Source: Dongia_A sp044226685
GTDB taxonomy: Bacteria; Pseudomonadota; Alphaproteobacteria; Dongiales; Dongiaceae
Assembly (NCBI GenBank): GCA_044226685.1
Contig: JBGAGP010000009.1
Location: 3,385 to 67,384, forward strand
Direction of reading: 5' to 3'
DNA: 64,000 nt
The notes beneath the pieces were generated by a model that saw only the letters and a list, made by a program, of their open reading frames with translations, did not search any database and was not told the origin of the DNA. Below are positions 43,017 through 52,228 of this stretch, one piece after another (within the stretch, counting starts at the first letter, position 1; each line of letters starts with the position of its first letter). The translations under genes and the position numbers were made by a program.

Positions 43017-45058
43017 TGCATGCCGGTTTCCGCATCGCCATCTATGCGGTTTCGGCCGCTTTCGTCGGCTTCGCCGGTGTCGCCGTCCGTCATGAGGCCG
43101 GCTACGGCAAGGAGGCGGTCGAGGCCATCAGCACGTCGGTGCGTGACGCTGTCGATGCCGGCGACGATGCCGCCGCCGCGGCGCTGCTGGCACGGATGCG
43201 CGGGATCGACCCGGCCAGCGCGGATCTGGAACTGGCGGGGCTGATCCAGCGGGGCTGGAAGGGCGACGGGCGCGAGCCATTGCCGACGGCGGCGGCGCTG
43301 CTGCAATCGGCACAGAGCGGTGTCGGTCCGGTCGCCGTGAAGGCACAGGTCGAGCTTGCCCGCCTGATGTTCTCCGGCCCGAATGCCGATCCGGCGCTGG
43401 CCCTGCAGCTGCTTAGCGAGGCGGCGGCGATCGGCAATTCCCGGGCGGCCTATGAACTGGGGCGTCTCTATGAGATCGGCGGCGTGCTGACGCCCGACGC
43501 GGCCAAGGCGGAGACCTACTACCGGGAGGCGGCGGAAGACGTACGGGATGCCGCGCTCGCCCTGGCCGGACTCTATCGCAACGGCCGCGTGGCGCCGCCG
43601 AGTGTCAACGCCGCCGATGACAACATTGGCCGGGTCGTGGCGCTGGACCGCCGCGCGGCGGAATCCGGCGATGTCGACGCCATGATGCGGCTGGGCCGGC
43701 TCTATCTGTCGGAGGATCCACACATTCGCGACCTCGCCCAGGCCAAGTATTGGTTCGAGGCGGCTGCGGCGGCGGGCGAGATCGACGGCCAGGTGCGCCT
43801 CGCCTTGATGCTGCGCGACGGAACCGGCGGCGCGGCGGATCTGCCGCGCTCGGCCGCCTTGCTGCAGAAGGCGGCGGACCAGCAGTCGCGCGAGGCGATG
43901 GTCGAGCTGGCGCGGTCCTATCGTGATGGGCTTGGCGTCGCCGCCGATCCGGCGCGCGCGGTCGAGATCTACCGCAAGGCCGCGTCGCTCGGTTCGGCGG
44001 GTGCCATGTCGGAGCTGGGCCGGGCCTACCGCGACGGCATCGGCGTCGCCCGGGACGCCAAGGAAGGCATGGCCTGGCTGGAAAAGGCCGCGACGCTCGG
44101 CCATGCCGGCGCGCAATACGAACTGGGCCTCGCGTACCAGGCGGGGGGCGGCGTCACCGTGGATGAACGTCGCGCCTTCATCTGGATGCTGCGGGCGGCG
44201 CGCCAGGGCCGGCTGTCGGCGATGGTCGCGGTGTCGCGGGCCTATGAGCGCGGCGTCGGTGTCGAGGCCAATGCCGACGAATCGGTGCGCTGGGCGATGC
44301 GTGCCGTCGATCTCGGCGTCGACAGCAAGACCATGCTGCTGAAGGCGGCGAATGCCTATGCCGCCGGCGTGCTCGTCGAGCGCAATGTGCCGCGCGCCAT
44401 CAAGCTGTTCGAGCAGGTCGCGGCCGATGGCGACGCCAACGCCATGCTTTCGCTGGGCAAGCTCTACGGCGCCGAGGATGCCGGCGGCAATTCGGCCAAG
44501 GCTGTCGCCTGGTTCAAGAAGGCGGAGGAGAGCGGCAAGATCGACGCGCTGATGGAACTGGGCCGCGCCTATGCCGGCGGCGTCGGCGTCGCGCTCGACG
44601 AGCGGCGCGCCTTCGAATATTTCATGCGGGCGGCGCGCGCCGGCTCGGTCGAAGGCATGCGCGAGCTGGGCACCGCGCTGGCCACCGGATTCGGCGTCAA
44701 TCCCAACCCGATCCTGGCGGTGGATTGGTACCGCCGCGCCGCCGCGGCCGGTGATCCCAAGGCCATGCTGTCACTGTCCTTCTGCCTGGAAAACGGCTTC
44801 GGCGTGGCGGCGGACAAGCAGGCGGCGGGCGAATGGCTGCAGCGCGCGGCGGAAAGCGGCAATCCCGAGGCCTATTACCGCCTGGCGCTGGCCTATTCGG
44901 AAGGCGGCACCCTGCCGCGCAACCAGGAGCTTGCCACGCGTTATCTCAATCTGGCCGCGGAGCAGAAACTGCAGCCGGCGGTCAGCTTGCTGTCGGAGCA
45001 GACACGCGCGGCCGAGGCGGCCAAGACCCAACCGGCTGCGGTGGAGCCGACGCCATGA
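43013..45058 (+). CDS. algK: Sel1-repeat protein, AlgK-like scaffold
   Basis: A 681-residue protein with an N-terminal hydrophobic segment (about residues 4-24, FRIAIYAVSAAFVGFAGVAV) then roughly a dozen or more Sel1/TPR-like repeats, for example AAYELGRLYEIGGV, AMVELARSYRDGLGVAADPA and AMSELGRAYRDGIGVARDAK. Pseudomonas AlgK (about 475 residues) is a Sel1-repeat outer-membrane lipoprotein that assembles AlgX and AlgE. This protein is longer and has no Cys lipobox, so it would be periplasmic or inner-membrane anchored. The start overlaps the algG stop (ATGATG). The gene symbol is by position and repeat type, not by proven equivalence. Confidence 0.72.
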   Translation: MMHAGFRIAIYAVSAAFVGFAGVAVRHEAGYGKEAVEAISTSVRDAVDAGDDAAAAALLARMRGIDPASADLELAGLIQRGWKGDGREPLPTAAALLQSAQSGVGPVAVKAQVELARLMFSGPNADPALALQLLSEAAAIGNSRAAYELGRLYEIGGVLTPDAAKAETYYREAAEDVRDAALALAGLYRNGRVAPPSVNAADDNIGRVVALDRRAAESGDVDAMMRLGRLYLSEDPHIRDLAQAKYWFEAAAAAGEIDGQVRLALMLRDGTGGAADLPRSAALLQKAADQQSREAMVELARSYRDGLGVAADPARAVEIYRKAASLGSAGAMSELGRAYRDGIGVARDAKEGMAWLEKAATLGHAGAQYELGLAYQAGGGVTVDERRAFIWMLRAARQGRLSAMVAVSRAYERGVGVEANADESVRWAMRAVDLGVDSKTMLLKAANAYAAGVLVERNVPRAIKLFEQVAADGDANAMLSLGKLYGAEDAGGNSAKAVAWFKKAEESGKIDALMELGRAYAGGVGVALDERRAFEYFMRAARAGSVEGMRELGTALATGFGVNPNPILAVDWYRRAAAAGDPKAMLSLSFCLENGFGVAADKQAAGEWLQRAAESGNPEAYYRLALAYSEGGTLPRNQELATRYLNLAAEQKLQPAVSLLSEQTRAAEAAKTQPAAVEPTP

Positions 45059-46380
45059 AACTGCACCTGCGCCCTTGGCCCCGCCGCATCGGAACGGTGA
45101 TCGGCATCGCGGCCCTGGCGGCGGCGCTGGACTTCGCGCTGGCGCTCGCCGATTGGCGGATCGCCGGCGCCGGCGACCCGAGCGCGGCCATCGCGGCGGG
45201 GTTCCGCTCCGGGGCGCTGAGCATCGATCCGGTCGAGGATCGCTGGATCGGCCCGCGCCGTGGCTTCGATTGCGCGCTGCTGCAGGCCGGGCTCCCCGGC
45301 GCGGCCGATGTGCCTTTGCTCGCGCTGCCGCGCTACGCGGATCCGCGGGACCTGGCCGAGGATTGCGAGATCCTGCGCGATAAGGCGGTGCGCGATCCCG
45401 TCGCGCGATACCAGCGTGGCGGCGGTTCCGGCGATGTCGGGCTCGGCCACGGCATGCTCGGCGCGGTGCTGGCCTCCGTTCCGCTTCCGCTTCTGCGCTG
45501 GGGCATTGTCGGGCTCTGGCTGGCGGCGCCGCTGCTCGGCCGGGCGCTCGCGGGCGGTGGCGCGGCGAGTGGCGCGGCGCGCGACCTTGCCGATCCGACG
45601 GGCCTGCTGCTCGGCCCATTGCTTGCCGGAACTTGCCTGTGGCTGTGGGGGCCGTCCCTGTCGGCGGCGCTGCCGGTCGGATTGCTGCTGGCGATGACGG
45701 GCTGGGCCGGTGCGTCGGCGGCGTTGCGCGCCGGCACCGGCGGGGCACAGCTGGCTGCGGCTTTGTTCGGGGCCGCCCTTGCGCTTGCTGAATACCGTGC
45801 CCCGGTCGCCTGCTGCGGCTTCGCCGTGCTGCTCTTCTTCGCGTTGCGCCGCGGCCATGCCGCCAACAGATTCCTGCCGGTGGCCTCTTACGTTCTGGCC
45901 GGAATCCTGGCGCTTGGCTCTTGCGATGTCGCCGCGGCGCTGTCAGGCGACGGCACAGCGGGGGCCGTGGTCGAGGCGCTGCTCGACCGGCTCGACCCGG
46001 CCTCCGATCCGATCGATCCCGCACTGATCAAGGCGACCGTTATCGACACGATTGATTCATCGCTGCCCGGTCCGCGCTCGCTTGCCATGCTCGTCTTCCT
46101 GGCGGTCGCCTTCGGCCTGCTGTTCGCTCCGGCTCTGGCGCGAGCCAGCCAGCGCGAACCGATGCCGGTCGGCCGTGCCTATGCCGCGCTCGCCGGCCTC
46201 TCCGCGATCGCCGCCTGGGTGGCGTGGTTCGGGGGCCGCTCCGCGCTGGCGCCGGCGGAAGGCGGCATCATCTATGCCTGGCTGGCGGCCGCGAGCGCGA
46301 CGGCCATCCTGCATTGGCTGTGGAGCCTGGCGCTGCTGCTGCCGCGGCTCGCGCGGCCGGCTGCGGCTTCAGCTGCCTGA
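45055..46380 (+). CDS. unrecognised polytopic membrane protein of the alginate operon
   Basis: A 441-residue protein I cannot place in a family. It has one N-terminal helix (about residues 12-30), then an extracytoplasmic segment of about 110 residues with two Cys (FDCALLQAG, LAEDCEILRD), then about eight further hydrophobic helices separated by short loops, and one long periplasmic-type loop with DPIDPALIKATVIDTIDSSL. It starts with an ATGA overlap with the AlgK-like gene, so it is translated with the alginate operon, and no gene of the Pseudomonas operon corresponds to it. It ends convergent with algL, overlapping its 3' end by 12 bases. Confidence 0.75.
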   Translation: MKLHLRPWPRRIGTVIGIAALAAALDFALALADWRIAGAGDPSAAIAAGFRSGALSIDPVEDRWIGPRRGFDCALLQAGLPGAADVPLLALPRYADPRDLAEDCEILRDKAVRDPVARYQRGGGSGDVGLGHGMLGAVLASVPLPLLRWGIVGLWLAAPLLGRALAGGGAASGAARDLADPTGLLLGPLLAGTCLWLWGPSLSAALPVGLLLAMTGWAGASAALRAGTGGAQLAAALFGAALALAEYRAPVACCGFAVLLFFALRRGHAANRFLPVASYVLAGILALGSCDVAAALSGDGTAGAVVEALLDRLDPASDPIDPALIKATVIDTIDSSLPGPRSLAMLVFLAVAFGLLFAPALARASQREPMPVGRAYAALAGLSAIAAWVAWFGGRSALAPAEGGIIYAWLAAASATAILHWLWSLALLLPRLARPAAASAA

Positions 46381-47490
46381 GCCGGTCGCCAGCAGCGCGG
46401 TGAGATTGCCGCCGAGCCGGCGCTGCCGCATCGGGCGCAGCTCCTGCAGCCAGCGCTCGGCGCGCGGATCGGCGAAACGGCGGTTGTAGAACTCGAGCCA
46501 GGCGAGGTTGGCGGAGCTGACGGCGGATTCGAGCAGCTGCGGCGCGCCGGCCTTGGCCGCGAACCAGGATGGATCGTCGAGGCCGGACAAGGTCCGGTCG
46601 ATCAGGCGCAACAGGGCGGAGTCATGTTCACGATACAGGGCCAGGCCGTTGACTTCGCCGGTTTCGGCGATCGCCACCAGCGGGGCGATGGCGAAGATGT
46701 GATATTGCAGTGCCCGCGACCCGCGCCCGGTCTCCAGCGGCAGGGTGCCGTCGGGCTCGATCTGCTTCAGCGCCCGGCGATAGATTGCGCGGCCCCAATC
46801 GATGAAGCCCTGGTCGTTCAGCGCCAGTCCGGCGGCAGTGACGCCCCAGGCGGCCCAGTAGACATGGTTGTTGTTTCGGCTGTTGAGCTGCAGGTCGCTG
46901 CCATAGACCTTGCGCACGCGCAGCGCGAGGCGGCGCAGCCAGGACTCGATGGCGGCGCGGTCGGCGGCGGCGATGTCGACTTCGTTGTCGAGCTTGAGAT
47001 AAGCGAGCGAAGCCGAAGCCAGCTCCCATTTGCGCACCGCGTCGCCGATGCCGTTGCTCCCGCCAAGCATGGCGCCGGCCTCGGCCCAGCGGCGCAGTCC
47101 GGCGATGGCACAGTCCGCCGCGTCCTGCTGGCGGCCATGCGTCCGCACCACCAGGTCGCTGGCGTCACTGATCTCGTTCATGAAGCTGTAGATGGGGGAA
47201 CTCAGTTCCTCGTAGTCGGCGGCGTTCTCCGGATCGATGGTCTCGCGCTTCGCGTCGTCGCTCCGGTACTTGCTCGGCATCTGGAGATCGACCACCGGGT
47301 CGGGCAGCGTGGGGCAGATAAAAGGCCGGCTGGCGACCACTTCGGTCGGGTGCAGATCGGAAAACGGCGAACGGATTCCCGGTTCGCGCAGGCGCAGGCA
47401 GGCCCACAATGCCAGGCATAGTCCAGCCAGGGCGAGGGCGAGGACCAGCGCCACGTGCCGGCGCGGCATGCGGGCGAGGACGCCGATCAC
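46369..47490 (-). CDS. algL: alginate lyase
   Basis: A 373-residue periplasmic polymannuronate lyase (AlgL family, (alpha/alpha) barrel). The catalytic NNNHVYW motif (His209) corresponds to NNHSYW of Pseudomonas AlgL, and ALQYHIFAIAPL carries the catalytic Tyr. The N-terminus is hydrophobic (HVALVLALALAGLCLALWAC); the C could be a lipobox Cys. GTG at 47490 overlaps the stop of the upstream AlgX-like gene (GTGA) and is the likely start; ATG at 47469 is the alternative. AlgL clears alginate misdirected into the periplasm. It lies on the opposite strand to algD-algK. Confidence 0.9.
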   Translation of the reverse strand: MIGVLARMPRRHVALVLALALAGLCLALWACLRLREPGIRSPFSDLHPTEVVASRPFICPTLPDPVVDLQMPSKYRSDDAKRETIDPENAADYEELSSPIYSFMNEISDASDLVVRTHGRQQDAADCAIAGLRRWAEAGAMLGGSNGIGDAVRKWELASASLAYLKLDNEVDIAAADRAAIESWLRRLALRVRKVYGSDLQLNSRNNNHVYWAAWGVTAAGLALNDQGFIDWGRAIYRRALKQIEPDGTLPLETGRGSRALQYHIFAIAPLVAIAETGEVNGLALYREHDSALLRLIDRTLSGLDDPSWFAAKAGAPQLLESAVSSANLAWLEFYNRRFADPRAERWLQELRPMRQRRLGGNLTALLATGSGS

Positions 47491-48923
47491 AAGGCCGGCT
47501 CCGGTCGCCGGCACAGCGTGACGGTGGCGCTGCCCGCGGCGGGCGAGCGCGGACGCACCGCGATCTCGCGCAGGGTCGAAGCCTGGTCGCCCGGCAGTTC
47601 GAGGAAGTAGTGGTTGGTCGCCACCTGGGCGCGCGCCAGGTCGATGGCGATGCGCTCGCGCCGCAGATCGGCGTAGTCCACCGAATAATCGAACTCGCGG
47701 ATCGAGGTGTCGGACAGCGACAGGTCGAGATAGACGTTCGGCGGCAGCTTGGCCGCCGCCTGTTCGTCCAGGTGCAGGGCCACGGTGCGGCCGCGATCCA
47801 GCTGCACGGTGTTGCTGAGGACCGCCTGGTCGCCGCTGCAAGGTCCGGCGATGGCGCCGAGCAGCTGGCGGATCTCCAGCTCGGTCGCCGGGTCGAAGGG
47901 GCGGAACTCCCAGACCAGGAGCTTCGGCGGCGCCGACTGGAAATCGGTGGAATAGAGATAGCTCATGATCGAGGTAACCAGTCCGCCGCCCGGGATCGCC
48001 GAATTGAGCAGGTCGACCGACATCGCCTGCTGCAGGAAGCCGCCGAAATTGGCATCACCGCCGTCGCTGCGGAACGACATGCTGGTGCCGACGAGCACGA
48101 CCTGCGGCACGCCTTCGTCGCCCAGCAAGCTGGCGGCTGCGTCGTCGCCGCCTTGTTTCTCGGTGACGTAGCGGGTTGCGGTCTCGTAGGTCTTGCCGGA
48201 ACCGCAGACCTGGTCCAGCGCGTCGACCCAGTATTGCCGCGGGTTCATCTCGCCTTCCGCGCGGGTGGCAAACTCGGCCCTGGGCAGGTCCTTGTAGACA
48301 TCGCTGGCGCCAATCGCGGCGGCGAGCGCCTCCGCCGCGATGCGGGCACCCTCGGGGCGCCAGTGGATGTCACGGTGGTAGTAGAACTCGACCGGCGCCT
48401 TGGCCCGCGCGGCCGCAATCGCCTCGCGCAGGTTGGGCACGATCGCACCGCTTTCGCGCAGCGATTCGACGAACACGTCATAGCCCTCGGCGATGCGGGG
48501 GTAGTCCAGCTTCTCCGCCTCGAAGCGGGCGGGGTCGACATGGGCGGATTCGATCAGGCCGCGCGGCGGCGGCACCACGATGGCCAGTTGCGTGCCGCGT
48601 TCGCGCAACGCGGCGACGAAGGTGCGCAGGGCCGCCAGGTCGCGGTCCGGCAGCCAGCCGAGCAGGGCGAAGTCGCCGCTGGCGTTGAACACCCAGCCGT
48701 CCTTGCCCGGCTGCAAACCGCGCATATGGGGGTCGATGGTCTTCGATCCCTCGGGCCAGGCGGCGCAGAAGGGAACCGGCGGTACCACTTCTGTCGGCGC
48801 GGCGGCAGATTGCGCCGCAGCCGGCTGGGCGAAAGCCGCGCCGAGAATCGCCAGCGCTGCCAGGACGGTCGACGTCCGGTGCCGGGCGCAGTCACGCAAC
48901 ACGCAACACAAGGATGAGATCAT
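47487..48923 (-). CDS. algX: AlgX-like alginate O-acetyltransferase
   Basis: A 478-residue periplasmic protein, close to Pseudomonas AlgX (474). A signal peptide (TVLAALAILGAAFAQPAAA) precedes an SGNH-like domain with Asp/His in YYHRDIHWRPEGARI and nucleophile Ser in LVGTSMSFRSDGGDANFGG, then a C-terminal beta domain like the AlgX carbohydrate-binding module. AlgX acetylates alginate during secretion and binds AlgK. GGAGTG lies about 7 bases before the ATG. That ATG overlaps the start of a second AlgX-like gene on the other strand (shared CATG). Its stop overlaps algL, so the two are co-transcribed. Confidence 0.87.
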   Translation of the reverse strand: MISSLCCVLRDCARHRTSTVLAALAILGAAFAQPAAAQSAAAPTEVVPPVPFCAAWPEGSKTIDPHMRGLQPGKDGWVFNASGDFALLGWLPDRDLAALRTFVAALRERGTQLAIVVPPPRGLIESAHVDPARFEAEKLDYPRIAEGYDVFVESLRESGAIVPNLREAIAAARAKAPVEFYYHRDIHWRPEGARIAAEALAAAIGASDVYKDLPRAEFATRAEGEMNPRQYWVDALDQVCGSGKTYETATRYVTEKQGGDDAAASLLGDEGVPQVVLVGTSMSFRSDGGDANFGGFLQQAMSVDLLNSAIPGGGLVTSIMSYLYSTDFQSAPPKLLVWEFRPFDPATELEIRQLLGAIAGPCSGDQAVLSNTVQLDRGRTVALHLDEQAAAKLPPNVYLDLSLSDTSIREFDYSVDYADLRRERIAIDLARAQVATNHYFLELPGDQASTLREIAVRPRSPAAGSATVTLCRRPEPAL

Positions 48924-50280
48924 GACGTCACTCCGTGCATTGGCTCTTGGCCTTCTGGGAATTCTCTGTGCCGGCACTTGCGGTTCGGCCGGCACCCGCG
49001 CCGCCGATTTCCAGCTGTGCGCCGATGCCGCCGACGAGGACAGCTACGACGGCAACGACTTCCTGATGCTGCGCCAGGGTCTCGACGGCTGGCTGTTCCG
49101 CGACCGGGCTGATTTCCGGGTGCTGAAGCCGCTGGAAGACGACATCGCCGCCGGGATATCGGAACTCGCGGCCGCGCTGAAGCAACGCGGCACGGAGCTG
49201 GTCATCGTCATGCCGCCGACCCGCGGCATCGCCGCCGCCGACAAGGTCGACCGCGCCGACCCGGCGCAGGCGGCTTTCGACCTCGCCGCGGCGACGGAGG
49301 CTTATGAAGCCAGGTTGCAGGCGCTGCGCGCGGCCGGCGTGATTGTTCCGGACGTTCTGGCGGCCAACGGCAAGCTGGGCGCGGATTTCTTCCTGAAGCG
49401 CGATACCCACTGGTCGGCCGAAGGTGCCCGGGTCAGCGCGCAGGCGGTGGCGGCGGCGCTGGCCCAGTCGAAGGCCTATGCCGCGCTCCCGAAGCGCCCG
49501 TTCGTCACCGAGGCGGCCGGCGACGAGGAGGCTGCCGAGCGCATGGGCGACGCGGCGGAGAAGATGTGCGACATCGAGATCACGCCGCAGCGCGCCAACC
49601 TCTATCGCACCGTGCCGGCCGGCGCCGCCAGCGCCGACGCGCTGCTGGGCGATGCCGCCGCGCCGCCTGTCGTTCTGGTCGGCACCAGCTTCAGCCGCCG
49701 CGATGATGGCGACTCGAATTTCGCCGGGTTCCTGGAGGAATCGCTCTCCGCCGACGTGCTGAACGCGGCGGTGTCGGGCGGCGGCGCCGATGCCGCCATC
49801 GTCGCCTATCTGTCGTCGCCCGATTTCCTGGCGGCCCCGCCGGCGATCCTGATCTGGGAGTTTCCCGCCTATGCCGACCTGCCGGAAGACATGTTCTACC
49901 GGGCGCTCGGCGCCCTCAACGGCCTTTGCGCCAGGGAAAGCGTGGTGGAGCGCAACGCGATCAAGGCCAGGAAGGGCAAGCGTGAGGTCTTCTCGTGGAG
50001 CAAGGGGGAGGTCGCGTCCTCCGAGCCGTTCTACGTGCAGATCGACATCGTCGACGCCGAGCTGCGCAAGTTCGCCCTGCGCGCTCGCGATGGCAAGGGC
50101 AAGACGCGATCGGTCTGGTTCGATGTCAGCCGGCTGGCGCCGGAAGGCACGCGTCATTTCTTCACCAATTTGCCGAACGACCGCGGCAACGGCCTCACGC
50201 GCATCGATCTCGACATGAAGCAGGGCGATGGCGGCGAGGTGACGGTCACGCTGTGCCGCCGGCCGGACCGCCCGTCGTGA
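48922..50280 (+). CDS. second AlgX/AlgJ-like acetyltransferase, paralogue of the divergent gene
   Basis: A 452-residue periplasmic protein with a signal peptide (LRALALGLLGILCAGTCGSA). It carries the same catalytic pattern as its neighbour: FFLKRDTHWSAEGARVSAQ and LVGTSFSRRDDGDSNFAGF, and both proteins end with a very similar TVTLCRRP tail. It is therefore a diverged duplicate of the - strand AlgX-like gene placed head to head. AAGGATGAG precedes the ATG. Which of the two is the functional AlgX, or whether they acetylate different positions, cannot be told from sequence. Confidence 0.85.
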   Translation: MTSLRALALGLLGILCAGTCGSAGTRAADFQLCADAADEDSYDGNDFLMLRQGLDGWLFRDRADFRVLKPLEDDIAAGISELAAALKQRGTELVIVMPPTRGIAAADKVDRADPAQAAFDLAAATEAYEARLQALRAAGVIVPDVLAANGKLGADFFLKRDTHWSAEGARVSAQAVAAALAQSKAYAALPKRPFVTEAAGDEEAAERMGDAAEKMCDIEITPQRANLYRTVPAGAASADALLGDAAAPPVVLVGTSFSRRDDGDSNFAGFLEESLSADVLNAAVSGGGADAAIVAYLSSPDFLAAPPAILIWEFPAYADLPEDMFYRALGALNGLCARESVVERNAIKARKGKREVFSWSKGEVASSEPFYVQIDIVDAELRKFALRARDGKGKTRSVWFDVSRLAPEGTRHFFTNLPNDRGNGLTRIDLDMKQGDGGEVTVTLCRRPDRPS

Positions 50281-50326
50281 CCGGCGGCGCGGCCTCGCGA
50301 ACCGGGCCTGCTCATCCGCCGTCGCG

Positions 50327-52228
50327 TCAGAACACGCGGCGCAAGGTGAGAAAGACCCGGTTGTCGTCCTTGTCCTTCTCATCGAAGTTCGAATCCAGTT
50401 CATAGCGGTAATAGCCGATGCGGCCCGTCCAGACGTCGTCCAGCACGGCGCCGCCGCCGAGGCCCCAGGTCAGGATGGTGTCCTTGCGGTCCTCGCCCAG
50501 ATGCAGCGACGAGGTGGAGGGATCGTCGTAATAGACGAAATCGACGCCGACATTGCCCTCCGCAAACAGGTCCCACCGTGCGTTGATCGGGAACAGGTGG
50601 CTGTAATAGGCGTCGTAGGAATGCGACCAGGTCTCGTTGTCCGGCAGGTCCTCGTCGATGCGCAAGGCGCGGGCGCGCAGCGAAATCCGGTCCAGTTCGG
50701 TCAGCCGGTAGTCGGCGGTGAAGCCGAAATCGTTGCGCTCGCCGTCCTTGCCCAGCCGCACGTCGTCGTGCCAGATGTGGCTGTAGAAGGCGCCAAGCTC
50801 GAGGTCATCGGTCACGTCCCAGCCGATGTCGAGATCGGCGGAATATTCGTTGTTGTTGAAGGTCCCGCTCTTCCACAGCCGCTGATAGCCGCCGGCGATC
50901 GAGGTGGTGACGCCGATCTCCGGGAACACCAGGGTCGGTCCGGTGCTCACGCGCACCTGGCCGCGATCCAGCTGGTCGAGATCGTTCTGCCAGGTCTTCA
51001 GGCCCTGGGCCGCGACGCTCCAGTAGTCGAGATCGCCGGACAGGATGCGGCGGTATTCGAGTCGGCCGGAGACCGCCTCCTGGGTGTCGTCGAAGCCCTG
51101 TTCGGGCAGCAGCGTGGTCTCGGTGTCGCTCTCCGTGCGGTTGGCGCTGTAGACCGCCGGCGCATCGTCGTCATAGGCGGCGCCGAATTGCAGCCAGCCA
51201 TTGAACTGGTTGGGCCGAAGCCGGTCGTCGACCCGGCCTTGCAGCGCCCCCAGGCGGTCGCGCTGGGTGACGTTCATCTGATCGGTCTCGATCTGGCCCA
51301 GCACGTCCCGCGCCTGGCCGAAATGGCCTTGCTTCTGCAGCGCATTGGCCAACGCCATCTGCACGCGCTGGCGATCCTGTGGTTCCAGTGGCGGCTGCTC
51401 GTCGAGCATGGCGCGGTAGGCGCTGACAGCCGCGCCGGGGTCGCCGGCCTTGACCATCGCATCGGCCGCCGCCATCCGCGCGTCCATCGCCTTGCGGCGC
51501 TCCGCCGCCAGCACTTCGGCGCGGCGCGCTTCGATCTTCGCCAGCAGATCGGTGCGGCGTTGCGCCTGCGACGGCAGGGTGCTGACCGGCGGCGTGGAGA
51601 GGAGTTGCGCCGCTGCATCGAACTGGTTCTGCCGCAATCGCTGGCCGGCCTGCTCGACGCGGATCAGCGCCAGGAGTTCGGGATCGGCCCCGGCGGGCCC
51701 TTTCGAGAGGGTCTCCAGTCCGGCATAGATCGCATCAGGGCCGGCGGCTTCATTGCGCTGCTTGATGTCGGCGATCTGCTGCCGCACGGTCTTGCGCGCC
51801 AGGTCCGTGCGCGCATCTTCCAGATCGTGGCGCAGCTTGCCGATGCGCTCGATCTGTGCCGCGGTCGGCTGCTCCGCGGCGACGGCATCGATCTGTTGCT
51901 TTGCCTCGTCCAGCCGCTCGGCCGCGATCAGGGCGTTGGCCAGTTCCAGGCGGATGCGATTGCGGATCGCCGGCTTCGGGCTGGACAGCAGGGGCTGCAG
52001 CACGGTGACGGCTTTCTGCGGTTGCCCCGCCCTCGTCAGGGCGCGCGCGTAGAGCACGGCCGCCGACGGATCGGTCGGATTCTGACGATACGCGGCTTCG
52101 GCCGCTGCGATCGTGTCGGGCTGCGTCGCCTGGGCTGCGGCCAAGTGGCAGGGCGCCTGGATCACCAGCGCGCACAAGCCCACCGCCGCGGCTCTACGCG
52201 CCGCTGCCCCAAGTACTACCAAACCCAT
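50327..52228 (-). CDS. TPR plus outer-membrane beta-barrel protein, probable alginate exporter
   Basis: A 633-residue protein with a signal peptide ending AAAQA near residue 34. Residues about 35-320 are TPR repeats (AVLYARALTRAGQPQKAVTV, MALANALQKQGHFGQARDVL). Residues about 340-633 are alternating beta strands with aromatic girdles (LQFGAAYDDDAPAVY, LELGAFYSHIWHDDVRLG, WDLFAEGNVGVDFVYYDD) and the last residue is Phe, as in outer-membrane barrels. The layout is that of PgaA, PelB and BcsC exporters rather than of AlgE, whose signature I do not find. It lies in the alginate locus, so it is the best candidate for the export pore (inference). AGGGG precedes the ATG. Confidence 0.78.
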   Translation of the reverse strand: MGLVVLGAAARRAAAVGLCALVIQAPCHLAAAQATQPDTIAAAEAAYRQNPTDPSAAVLYARALTRAGQPQKAVTVLQPLLSSPKPAIRNRIRLELANALIAAERLDEAKQQIDAVAAEQPTAAQIERIGKLRHDLEDARTDLARKTVRQQIADIKQRNEAAGPDAIYAGLETLSKGPAGADPELLALIRVEQAGQRLRQNQFDAAAQLLSTPPVSTLPSQAQRRTDLLAKIEARRAEVLAAERRKAMDARMAAADAMVKAGDPGAAVSAYRAMLDEQPPLEPQDRQRVQMALANALQKQGHFGQARDVLGQIETDQMNVTQRDRLGALQGRVDDRLRPNQFNGWLQFGAAYDDDAPAVYSANRTESDTETTLLPEQGFDDTQEAVSGRLEYRRILSGDLDYWSVAAQGLKTWQNDLDQLDRGQVRVSTGPTLVFPEIGVTTSIAGGYQRLWKSGTFNNNEYSADLDIGWDVTDDLELGAFYSHIWHDDVRLGKDGERNDFGFTADYRLTELDRISLRARALRIDEDLPDNETWSHSYDAYYSHLFPINARWDLFAEGNVGVDFVYYDDPSTSSLHLGEDRKDTILTWGLGGGAVLDDVWTGRIGYYRYELDSNFDEKDKDDNRVFLTLRRVF

